From: Clostridiales bacterium
Lineage (GTDB): Bacteria > Bacillota > Clostridia > Lachnospirales > Lachnospiraceae
Direction of reading: 5' to 3'
DNA length: 33,321 nucleotides
Assembly (NCBI GenBank): GCA_012520645.1
Contig: JAAYNV010000067.1
Span: 1-33,321, forward strand
In this document: in pieces, positions 1-5,973 of the stretch
How positions within the stretch are numbered: position 1 is the stretch's first letter
Layout of the letters: each line of letters starts with the position of its first letter
Position numbers and translations under genes: made by a program
Notes under the pieces: model-generated
The model's input: the letters and a program-made list of their open reading frames with translations, nothing else
The model's database searches: none
Told to the model about the DNA's origin: nothing

Positions 1-129
1 TATGCGTTCATCCTTGATACCGTATTTTTCAAGTTCTTTGGCAAACTCTGCATCACTATTTATGCGTTCTACCAGTCTGCATAAGTCCTCCTCACTTGAA
101 ATATCCATTCCTTCAAATTTAAATTCCAC
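1..129 (-). CDS. Unknown small protein, C-terminus beyond the left edge
   Basis: A reading frame open to the window edge starts at a GTG preceded by GGGAGG about eight bases upstream. It overlaps the end of the preceding 55-residue gene, which suggests translational coupling. The 43 visible residues begin MEFKFEGMDISSEEDLCRLV and are strongly acidic and amphipathic, with a run (NSDAEFAKELEKYGI) that loosely resembles the helical leader of Nif11-type peptide precursors. That likeness is pattern-level only. I do not recognise the family. It lies in the sequence that replaces the rest of spoVAC, so it may be cargo of an inserted element. The start is well supported by the ribosome binding site; the function is unknown. 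Confidence 0.45.
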   Translation of the reverse strand, partial: MEFKFEGMDISSEEDLCRLVERINSDAEFAKELEKYGIKDERI

Positions 130-286
130 CGGATTCACCTCCCAACGAAGTAAATCCTCGAATCGGCTGTGCATATATTTTTCGTTTCTTTTTGAATGTC
201 ACATATCCATGTAACGAGACAATCACGATTGCAAATATGCCAACAACTTTACTCACGGACCAAATTAACTTTTTTGTCTTAGCCAT
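119..286 (-). CDS. Small single-pass membrane protein of unknown function
   Basis: A 55-residue frame starts at an ATG with AGGAGG placed six bases upstream, one of the better ribosome binding sites in the window. The protein begins MAKTKKLIWSVSKVVGIFAI. It has a basic N-terminus, one hydrophobic segment at about residues 8-25, then a basic stretch (FKKKRK) and a polar glycine-rich tail, so it probably sits in the membrane with a short tail. The next small gene starts inside its last codons. It begins only about 20 bases downstream of a terminator hairpin, so it may need its own promoter or partial read-through. No family was recognised. It lies in the non-spoVA sequence at the left edge and could belong to an inserted element. 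Confidence 0.5.
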   Translation of the reverse strand: MAKTKKLIWSVSKVVGIFAIVIVSLHGYVTFKKKRKIYAQPIRGFTSLGGESGGI

Positions 287-306
287 TCTCTTCCTCCTTT
301 TTGCAT

Positions 307-366
307 AAAAAAATAGGACTAGATTAGCTAAGTCAAAGGCATTGCTGCCAAGCTAATTTAGTCCTA
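307..366 (-). terminator. Intrinsic terminator on the minus strand, downstream of the broken spoVAC
   Basis: Read on the minus strand, TAGGACTAAATTAGCT (366-351) pairs with AGCTAATCTAGTCCTA (330-315) with one mismatch, across a 20-base loop. A run of T follows immediately (313-307). It would stop transcripts coming from spoVAA-spoVAB-truncated spoVAC. A third copy of the half-stem lies at 485-494 and could compete for pairing. The stem is AT-rich, so its strength is uncertain. Confidence 0.7.
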
Positions 367-493
367 CCTAAATTTCAATATTTACTTGTTCTTTTCGCTC
401 CTCTCTCTGTGGTATAATAAGTACAATCAATCTTGATTTTTTCTCAAATTCAGCTCATCACTTCTAAATCTGAAATTATAATGCAGGACTAAA

Positions 494-883
494 TCATCTG
501 AAACCCTTGATTTTCCTAGGTTTCTTTGACCTTGTACAAATTATATCAGAAGCGTCCTTCTTAAACTCAATCGCAGGAGCTGCCACGGAATTGGCAAATC
601 CGGTAATTGGCACAAGACTTCCCGCCCCTGCCCATTTGGTGATCTTCGGATATATATTCAAACCGGTCAAAAGGACGCTTGAAAACACCAGAATCAGGGA
701 GCACCGTGAACCTGCCGTTTCCTGATCCATCCCAAGCCCCGTGCAGTAATTCAAAATAAACTGCCCAATCACACAGATGATCCCGCCTGACACAAAAGCC
801 TTTGCCATCTGTAAAAATAAATTGTGGGTAGGGGTCACAGCCTTGACATATTCCTGATACTGTTTCTTCTTCTCCTCGTTCAT
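494..883 (-). pseudogene. spoVAC: Stage V sporulation protein AC, 3' end missing (split or truncated)
   Basis: SpoVAC is an integral membrane part of the SpoVA channel that loads dipicolinic acid into the forespore and releases it at germination. It starts at an ATG with AAGGAG seven bases upstream. The first 107 or so residues fit the family, including two hydrophobic segments and the conserved stretch GAGSLVPITGFANS followed by APAIEFKK. Family members then continue with a glycine-rich final membrane segment to about 150 residues. Here the frame instead reads DASDIICTRSKKPRKIKGFR, a basic unrelated tail, and stops at residue 129. No other frame of 494-556 gives the missing end, so a simple frameshift is excluded. 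spoVAD and spoVAE, expected next, are absent from the remaining 490 bases. The break lies close to position 555. Either the gene is dead, or an element inserted in it is removed during sporulation. Confidence 0.8.
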
Positions 884-964
884 CTTCCTTCTCCTTTTAT
901 AACGTTATCCATTTACAATCCATATATCACATCTCCGGTTGAAAATCATCGTTCCCGAACGTTC

Positions 965-1441
965 CTATTTCACCAGCTGTGCCCATCCGTGGGCGAAATA
1001 GTAGAGTGAACCGCACATTTTTCCAAGTGCCATTGCCAGTATGACAATTCCAAGACCATGCCGAAAACCGATCCTTCTTGTAAAAATCGGAATACTGTCT
1101 AACATCTCTGCAATCGCTAATGCCAGTGATCCCACAAAAATACCGGCAAAAATGCCATATACTGCCAGTAGGAGCATGCCGCATATTTCCCATGTCCTTC
1201 CGGGGAAAAAAATAACCGCGGCTTCTCCCCATTTTTGACATCCCGGAAACACACTTAAGATAATACCCGTAACCGCTCCCAGTATGACCATTTCCTCATA
1301 CAAAAACACCTTTCGGTTCGTATGCGTCTTTCCGGCAAACCTCGGAATCAGACCGACAGACAAAAGCACGGTAAACAGACCGCCCGCAACCAATGCCCCG
1401 GCGCATATACCGACAACTGCCAGAAAGACATACTGCATCAT
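965..1441 (-). CDS. spoVAB: Stage V sporulation protein AB
   Basis: This 158-residue, very hydrophobic protein fits SpoVAB in composition, with about five membrane segments, and in position, directly after spoVAA. It belongs to the SpoVA complex in the inner membrane of the developing spore. Its ATG overlaps the TGA of spoVAA in an ATGA arrangement, and AAAGGAG lies eight bases upstream inside the spoVAA end, so the two genes are very probably translationally coupled. An 81-base gap follows before spoVAC. The exact biochemical role of SpoVAB is not established; it is one of the less conserved spoVA genes. Assignment rests on gene order and overall protein character, and I consider it secure. 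Confidence 0.87.
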   Translation of the reverse strand: MMQYVFLAVVGICAGALVAGGLFTVLLSVGLIPRFAGKTHTNRKVFLYEEMVILGAVTGIILSVFPGCQKWGEAAVIFFPGRTWEICGMLLLAVYGIFAGIFVGSLALAIAEMLDSIPIFTRRIGFRHGLGIVILAMALGKMCGSLYYFAHGWAQLVK

Positions 1442-2064
1442 GGCTCCTGCTCCTTTCCTTCCCTCTCTGCCGTCTGCACAAGCGTCATATTGACATCCTG
1501 TTCATATTCCCGCATGGCAACCTCGATCGGAGTAGGATCCTTAGTGATCCGTCTGCCGCCGATATGATTAAAGAATAGAATAATTCCAACTGCCAATCCT
1601 ATCGAATAGCTGACCTCCAGCACCGTAAAGCCATCCGAGCTTCTGCCCATCACAATCTGATGAAATTCCGCAAATACCTCCTGAATGCCAATGTCATTAT
1701 GAAATGCCATGATCGTAAATGCCGTTCCAAAAAAGCTGATCAGTGCTACAAAGACGATTTTAGCCGTTACAAGAAAACCCTTTTTCTGGTCCGTCTTTAC
1801 CTGTTTGACTACGATATCCGTCTCTCCGACACTCTCCACCGAAATATTGGGATCTATCTTCTGAATTTCTTCGATCAGCTTTACAATACTGATGACCGTG
1901 CGGCCTCCCTGTTCGGAACGGAAATGATGTACCTGCATGGCTTTCGCCTTTGCCAGAACACTTTTGTTCGTGCCGGTTACGGAAGCAACATCCTTTAAAT
2001 AAACAGAATCAGACATAACCTCCACATTCTGCTTTGCTTTCACATATAGAATATCCGATGCCAT
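1438..2064 (-). CDS. spoVAA: Stage V sporulation protein AA
   Basis: This 208-residue protein has a soluble N-terminal domain of about 110 residues, followed by two membrane segments at roughly 120-140 and 155-175 and a polar C-terminal tail. That is the usual SpoVAA arrangement. The N-terminal part (VYLKDVASVTG and later ISVESVGETDIVV) is typical of the family. It is the first gene of the spoVA operon, whose products form the dipicolinic acid channel of the spore inner membrane. The start has AAGGCGG nine bases upstream. A good sigma-G-type promoter lies 62 bases before the start, consistent with forespore-specific late expression. The gene overlaps spoVAB by four bases. Confidence 0.9.
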   Translation of the reverse strand: MASDILYVKAKQNVEVMSDSVYLKDVASVTGTNKSVLAKAKAMQVHHFRSEQGGRTVISIVKLIEEIQKIDPNISVESVGETDIVVKQVKTDQKKGFLVTAKIVFVALISFFGTAFTIMAFHNDIGIQEVFAEFHQIVMGRSSDGFTVLEVSYSIGLAVGIILFFNHIGGRRITKDPTPIEVAMREYEQDVNMTLVQTAEREGKEQEP

Positions 2065-2125
2065 ACTGTTTAACCGCCTTTTCTTCTTCCAGAGTTTCCA
2101 AAATATATAGGATTTTTACTGCGGT

Positions 2126-2154
2126 TAGTATGTGCAGCTTTTGTATTTCTATAC
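2126..2154 (-). promoter_or_regulatory. Predicted sigma-G (forespore) promoter of spoVAA
   Basis: On the minus strand GTATA (2154-2150) is followed after 17 bases by CATACTA (2132-2126). This matches the known sigma-G pattern of a GHATR-like -35 and a CATNNTA-like -10. It lies 62 bases upstream of spoVAA and touches the end of the chemotaxis-receptor remnant. The match is seen directly; sigma-G use is inferred from the spoVA operons of other spore formers. Confidence 0.65.
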
Positions 2155-2477
2155 GCGGAATTTCGAAATCAGACTGTTTAGATTCTTCGCCTGCTGAGAC
2201 AATTCCTCTGTCGAAGCAGCCGTTTCCTCTGCGGTAGCAGAATTGTTCTGCACAACATCTGAAATATTGGAAATCTCAAGCCTGATCCGTGATGATTTAT
2301 CCGCTTGTTCCTTTGTATCCGCTGAGATATTATGAAAGACTTTGGAAATCTGCATTGTCTTTTTGGCATCTGTTGTTCCCATTTCTACATTTTTATTGTA
2401 TGTTACGATTCCAATCATTACAACAATGCTAAAAAAACTGTACCGAAAATGATTGAAAGTCTTGTCCTAAGTTTCAT
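2149..2477 (-). pseudogene. Methyl-accepting chemotaxis protein remnant (frameshift plus large internal deletion)
   Basis: An ATG at 2477 with AGGAGG five bases upstream opens MKLRTRLSIIFGTVF, a typical chemoreceptor N-terminal membrane segment, but the frame stops after 19 codons. Adding one base in the seven-T run (plus-strand A run 2431-2437) restores the frame. It then continues through a hydrophobic segment, MIGIVTYNKNVEMGTT, straight to the extreme C-terminal receptor signature (ISDVVQNNSATAEETAAS, then ELSQQAKNL). The sensor domain, HAMP domain and most of the signalling hairpin are missing: about 110 residues remain instead of 500 or more. It therefore carries both an internal deletion and a frameshift, and is not functional. 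It sits between sigF and spoVAA. Confidence 0.85.
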
Positions 2478-2523
2478 GGGTTCCTCCTCATTTGTAATTG
2501 CTGAATCCGTGTCTTACAGCCTG

Positions 2524-2697
2524 CTATTCTATGATACTGTACTGCATCCATTCATATTTGAGCTTTGTACCCTCTGTAATTTCAGCCGGAAGAAGCGCTC
2601 TTGCTACCAGCTTCAGATCGTCACTTTCGATATCCGTCCTGCGCAGATTCGCATAATCTCCATCCAGACTTTCCACTACATAATAAAAGGTATTCAT
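2524..2697 (-). CDS. Small DUF3006-like protein of unknown function
   Basis: This 57-residue protein begins MNTFYYVVESLDGDYANL. AAAGGAG seven bases upstream of the ATG at 2697 decides the start; the upstream in-frame ATG at 2751 has no good site. The pattern of an N-terminal strand, GDYA, a later ARALLP and EGTKL resembles the small beta-rich DUF3006 proteins, but this is an impression rather than a firm assignment. It lies 85 bases downstream of sigF on the same strand, before the decayed chemoreceptor, and may be transcribed with the spoIIA operon. No signal peptide or membrane segment is visible. It is probably a real gene with unknown function. Confidence 0.6.
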   Translation of the reverse strand: MNTFYYVVESLDGDYANLRRTDIESDDLKLVARALLPAEITEGTKLKYEWMQYSIIE

Positions 2698-2782
2698 ACC
2701 ATTTCTCCTTTGCCGTTTTTTTATTATCTCACAAAGTTTCTCTACAGGCAATTATCCAGTTCTGACAAAGCAATATATTTTC

Positions 2783-3499
2783 TCAGCCAAGCAGCGAACG
2801 CATCCTGAGCAATATCTTTTTTTCCAGTCTGGATACCTGCACCTGTGTAATTCCCATCTGCTTAGCTACCTCTGTCTGCGTCTTATCTTCAAAATACCGC
2901 AGACAGATCAGCCGTCTTTCCCGCTCATCTAGTTCATTTAACAGCTTCTCCAGTACCAGATGATTGAGAAGCACTTCATTATCATTTCGTTTCTCTGGCA
3001 GCCTGTCCACCAGATATACCTCACTGCCGTCCGGCTGATACACAGGTCTGTGAATGGATTCCACCTCTGCTCCCGCCTCCAGCGCCAGCACAATATCTTC
3101 CTTTTCGATTCCGGTTTCCTTTTCGATTTCTGAAAGAGTCGCATCCCTACCCTTTTCTCCTGCGATTTTTTCCTGCGCCTGTCTGATCCTCCATCCGTTT
3201 TCCTTAATGGTTCTCGATACCTTGACCATCCCGTCATCCCTTAGAAAACGTTTGATTTCTCCCGTGATCATCGGAACCGCATAAGTGGAAAACTTTACAT
3301 CATAGGACAGATCAAACTTATCAATGGACTTGATCAGCCCGATACTTCCAATCTGAAACAAATCCTCTGCATCATAACCACGTCCCAGAAAACGCTTCAC
3401 GATATGATGTACAAGCCCCAGATTTTTTTCTACCAGTAATTCTCTTGCCTCCTGACTGCCTTCCTGGGCTTTTGCAATCAGAACGCTGACCTCCTCCAC
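2783..3499 (-). CDS. sigF: RNA polymerase sigma factor SigF (forespore-specific)
   Basis: Sigma-F directs the first forespore-specific transcription after asymmetric division. The 238-residue protein has region 2 (NLGLVHHIVKRFLGRGYDAE, then DLFQIGSIGLIKSIDKFD), including the core-binding and -10 recognition helices, a region 3 segment at about 110-150, and a region 4 helix-turn-helix at the end (KTQTEVAKQMGITQVQVSRL). Length and motifs match the sporulation sigma-F/G group. Its position as third gene of spoIIAA-spoIIAB-sigF identifies it as sigma-F rather than sigma-G. It begins at a GTG, with GAGGAG six bases upstream overlapping the end of spoIIAB, so translation is probably coupled. It is held inactive by SpoIIAB until SpoIIAA is dephosphorylated. 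Confidence 0.95.
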   Translation of the reverse strand: MEEVSVLIAKAQEGSQEARELLVEKNLGLVHHIVKRFLGRGYDAEDLFQIGSIGLIKSIDKFDLSYDVKFSTYAVPMITGEIKRFLRDDGMVKVSRTIKENGWRIRQAQEKIAGEKGRDATLSEIEKETGIEKEDIVLALEAGAEVESIHRPVYQPDGSEVYLVDRLPEKRNDNEVLLNHLVLEKLLNELDERERRLICLRYFEDKTQTEVAKQMGITQVQVSRLEKKILLRMRSLLG

Positions 3500-3502
3500 G
3501 CT

Positions 3503-3946
3503 CTACTCCTCATCGCCGAGATAGCTTTCTGTTCCCAGTTTTTTTCTCATGCGTACCGTCGTTCCCTCTCCGACCGCTGATTCCACCTCCAGTTCGTCCA
3601 TAAAAGCCTCCATAAAAGCGAATCCCATACCGGAACGTTCTAATTCCGGCTTGGTTGTATAAAGCGGCTCCATGGCACGCTCCACATTCTCGATTCCTTT
3701 CCCTTTATCCTTGACTTCTACAGTCAATCTGTCACCTTCCAACAGACACACAACCCTGACCTTACCCTCCTTCTCCTCATAACCGTGTATAATGGCATTG
3801 GTCACCGCCTCGGAAAGCGCTGTCTTTACATCTGAGATTTCCTCAATCGTCGGATTGACCGAGGTAATAAAGGCCGCTACTGCCACCCTCGCAAATCCCT
3901 CATTTACGGAAACCGCATCAAATTCCAATGTTATTTCATTTTTCAT
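3503..3946 (-). CDS. spoIIAB: Anti-sigma-F factor and serine kinase SpoIIAB
   Basis: SpoIIAB binds sigma-F and phosphorylates SpoIIAA. The protein is a GHKL-type ATPase: the N box is SEAVTNAIIHGYEE, the G1 box DKGKGIE, and the G2 region TTKPELERSGMGFAFMEAF, all closely matching the Bacillus protein. I place the start at 3946 (MKNEITLEF), because family members begin there. An in-frame ATG at 3958 also exists, but AAAGGAG lies only one or two bases before it, so the true start is uncertain by four residues. The gene follows spoIIAA by about 26 bases and ends three bases before sigF. It acts in the cytoplasm of the predivisional cell and forespore. Confidence 0.94.
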   Translation of the reverse strand: MKNEITLEFDAVSVNEGFARVAVAAFITSVNPTIEEISDVKTALSEAVTNAIIHGYEEKEGKVRVVCLLEGDRLTVEVKDKGKGIENVERAMEPLYTTKPELERSGMGFAFMEAFMDELEVESAVGEGTTVRMRKKLGTESYLGDEE

Positions 3947-3972
3947 TTCTCTATCCATTCTCCTTTCCGCCC

Positions 3973-4281
3973 CTATTCCAGAATATCCATAACTTTATGT
4001 AAACCTGACAGATAAATGACTCTGCGGATTGCACCGTTAACATGCACCGCAAATACTTTCCCGCCAAAACAGCGCACTTTTTTGTATCGTCCCATAATAA
4101 TGCCAATTCCGGAGCTGTCCATAAATACCGTCTTTTCAAAATCAAATACCACATTGTTAACCTTCTTATGTATGATGAACATATCCGCCCTTTCACTTAT
4201 CGCTGCTGACTGATGATGGTCGATTTCCTCCGGCATCTTTACCATCAGGTAATTGTCAATCACCTTAAAATTTTCTTCCAT
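3973..4281 (-). CDS. spoIIAA: Anti-sigma-F factor antagonist SpoIIAA
   Basis: This 102-residue STAS-domain protein releases sigma-F from SpoIIAB when unphosphorylated. The conserved phosphorylation loop FMDSSGIGIIMGRY is present, with the target serine in the DSSG motif. The start ATG has AAGGAG about eight bases upstream. It heads the spoIIAA-spoIIAB-sigF operon. A perfect 12-base-pair hairpin lies 38 bases before the start, separating it from the upstream TPR gene, so a dedicated promoter would be expected between 4282 and 4395 or inside the end of the TPR gene. I looked for a sigma-H-type promoter there and could not identify a convincing one. Confidence 0.94.
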   Translation of the reverse strand: MEENFKVIDNYLMVKMPEEIDHHQSAAISERADMFIIHKKVNNVVFDFEKTVFMDSSGIGIIMGRYKKVRCFGGKVFAVHVNGAIRRVIYLSGLHKVMDILE

Positions 4282-4314
4282 GTTCTATTTTCTCCTTCCC
4301 AGATTTTTTGCGCA

Positions 4315-4349
4315 TAATAAAAGAGAACATTACTCTGAATGTTCTCTTT
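4315..4349 (-). terminator. Hairpin terminator after the TPR gene, before spoIIAA
   Basis: AAAGAGAACATT (minus strand 4349-4338) pairs perfectly with AATGTTCTCTTT (4331-4320) over a six-base loop, followed by TATTAT. The stem is strong but the T tract is short and interrupted, so it may be leaky and allow read-through from the valS unit into spoIIA. Confidence 0.65.
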
Positions 4350-4394
4350 CGTGTTTTCATCGCTTTTCTTTTTTATCTGTGCCTGATCGACAGC

Positions 4395-5804
4395 TTATCC
4401 TTCATCCTGCATTTCATTCAGGAAATTCTGTGCCTTTCTTGCCTTTTCAGTTCCTTCAAACTGACTGACTACCTGCTCGTAAATTTTAATTGCCTCATCC
4501 TTCTGTCCCGTATTGCGGTAACAGTTTCCGAGATACAGCAGGGCATCTCCATTTTTCTGATCAAATTCGACAGCCTTTTGCAGATCCGGTATCGCCTCTT
4601 CATACAACTCTCTGCGATAGGACTCATAGCCTGTATCATAATAATTCTCGGCTATGGACGGACCCACCGTCTGAATCATCTTCTCATACAGGGTGTCAAC
4701 GACATCCGTTCCGTCTGCAGCCATCATGACAGGATCGATCTTTTCCAACTTCTCTGCGATCTTCTCAATGTCCTCCGGATTATCCAGATATGCTGCAACC
4801 GCATCCATCAGATATTTCATGGTCTCTACGGCTCCGTCTGTACCGACATAACTGTCTAACTGTGTCTGGATATCGGTATTGTTCTGCGTCAGTTCCGCTA
4901 TCTTCTGTTCCAGCTCTGCAATATTTGCAGTCTTTAAATCATTCTGCTCACTTACCTTACGCAGTTCCTCCCGCACCGCATTGTCTGACTCCTTCAGACG
5001 TGCCGGCAAGATGAGGAAACAGGCAACCGCAATACCGATCACAATACCGATTCCCATATTCAGCAAAGTGGACGCTCCGCCGGATTCCCTCGCATTAATC
5101 GGCTGGATGATCGTCTCATTGCCGCTCTGGTACTTGATGACATCCTCATCTTTCCTTTTCTTTTCCTTGCCACGCCCTGCCTCGCGCATAGCAAGAACCG
5201 ATTCGACCTCCTTCATATAACGGAGTGTCGTTGTATTGTTGGTATCAATCTTCAGACATTTCTGAAGCTCCCTCTGTGCCTTTTCCCATTCTTCCTGATT
5301 AATATAAAGCAGTGCCAAAAGCTGATGTGCCCGAATAAAATTCGGATTCAAAGACAGCACCTTTTTCAACTGTATGACTGCCAGATCCAGACTGTCCTGA
5401 TGGCAATAGGCTAATGCCTGATTGTATTTCTTGATTGTCTGGTTGATGGTATCCAGACGCCCCTGATTGCTCTGGATCATGTTCAGGTAATCATCGGCAA
5501 TATTTTTATTCGGTCTGAGATTCTTGCTGATGACCCACTCACTGAGGGCTGCAACTGCCTCTCCCATTTCAAAATAAACAAGCCCCAGCAGATTTCTCGC
5601 CTCAATATTGTTTTTATTGAATTTCAGGCTCTGCCGCAGACTGCTTACTGCCCCGGTCAGATCCCTGACCCCTGCTTTCTCCAAACCATCATTATAAAAG
5701 CGGTTCGAAGTACTGATAATTTTTTTGTATACAGAGACATCTGCGCCGCAGGCCGTACAAAAGTCCTTTTCTGACAAAGTGCATCCACAATTATAACACT
5801 TCAT
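4395..5804 (-). CDS. Zinc-ribbon and tetratricopeptide-repeat membrane protein
   Basis: This 469-residue protein starts with a zinc-ribbon-like segment (CYNCGCTLSEKDFCTACG; Cys 3, 6, 16 and 19 are the likely ligands). TPR repeats cover about 30-215 (for example DLAVIQLKKVLSLNPNF). A basic linker follows, then one membrane segment at about 245-268, a coiled coil at 270-315 (LEQKIAELTQNNTDIQTQL), and a second TPR set near 375-460 (YLGNCYRNTGQKDEAIKIYE). With a single membrane segment the two TPR sets lie on opposite sides, the N-terminal one probably cytoplasmic. It presumably works as a scaffold, but partner and function are unknown. GGGGAG eight bases upstream supports the start. It is the last gene of the valS-folC unit and is followed by a hairpin. 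Confidence 0.85.
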   Translation of the reverse strand: MKCYNCGCTLSEKDFCTACGADVSVYKKIISTSNRFYNDGLEKAGVRDLTGAVSSLRQSLKFNKNNIEARNLLGLVYFEMGEAVAALSEWVISKNLRPNKNIADDYLNMIQSNQGRLDTINQTIKKYNQALAYCHQDSLDLAVIQLKKVLSLNPNFIRAHQLLALLYINQEEWEKAQRELQKCLKIDTNNTTTLRYMKEVESVLAMREAGRGKEKKRKDEDVIKYQSGNETIIQPINARESGGASTLLNMGIGIVIGIAVACFLILPARLKESDNAVREELRKVSEQNDLKTANIAELEQKIAELTQNNTDIQTQLDSYVGTDGAVETMKYLMDAVAAYLDNPEDIEKIAEKLEKIDPVMMAADGTDVVDTLYEKMIQTVGPSIAENYYDTGYESYRRELYEEAIPDLQKAVEFDQKNGDALLYLGNCYRNTGQKDEAIKIYEQVVSQFEGTEKARKAQNFLNEMQDEG

Positions 5805-5817
5805 TCAAACGTCTCCC

Positions 5818-5967
5818 CTATTCTTCCTCTTTGTTATTCAGATCCTTTACCATGCCAACTACAATGTCAGCCATATCTGTTAAATCCTGATTATAAATTG
5901 CTTCTTCCGCTTCATCCACTTCGAGGCTTGGATGAAATTTTTTTAATTCTTCTTCAAAATCAATCAT
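5818..5967 (-). CDS. Small acidic protein of unknown function (49 residues)
   Basis: This short frame begins MIDFEEELKKFHPSLEVDEA and is very acidic, with a predicted helical character and an acidic end (NNKEEE). It starts six bases after the folC stop and ends 13 bases before the TPR gene start, so it fills the gap between two real genes on the same strand with hardly any spare sequence. That supports it as a true operon member. The ribosome binding site is weak (AAAGG within the folC end). Codon use resembles the neighbours. No family or function is recognised; a small partner of the TPR membrane protein is a guess from position only. Confidence 0.65.
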   Translation of the reverse strand: MIDFEEELKKFHPSLEVDEAEEAIYNQDLTDMADIVVGMVKDLNNKEEE

Positions 5968-5973
5968 ATTAAC

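Noticed and set aside
494-560. Frameshift or sequencing error as the cause of the short spoVAC
   Set aside because: All three minus-strand frames of this stretch were read and none continues the family sequence, so a single-base error cannot explain it.
4308-4859. Open frame of 183 residues on the plus strand
   Set aside because: It lies opposite the TPR gene and its terminator, has no ribosome binding site and shows composition typical of an antisense frame.
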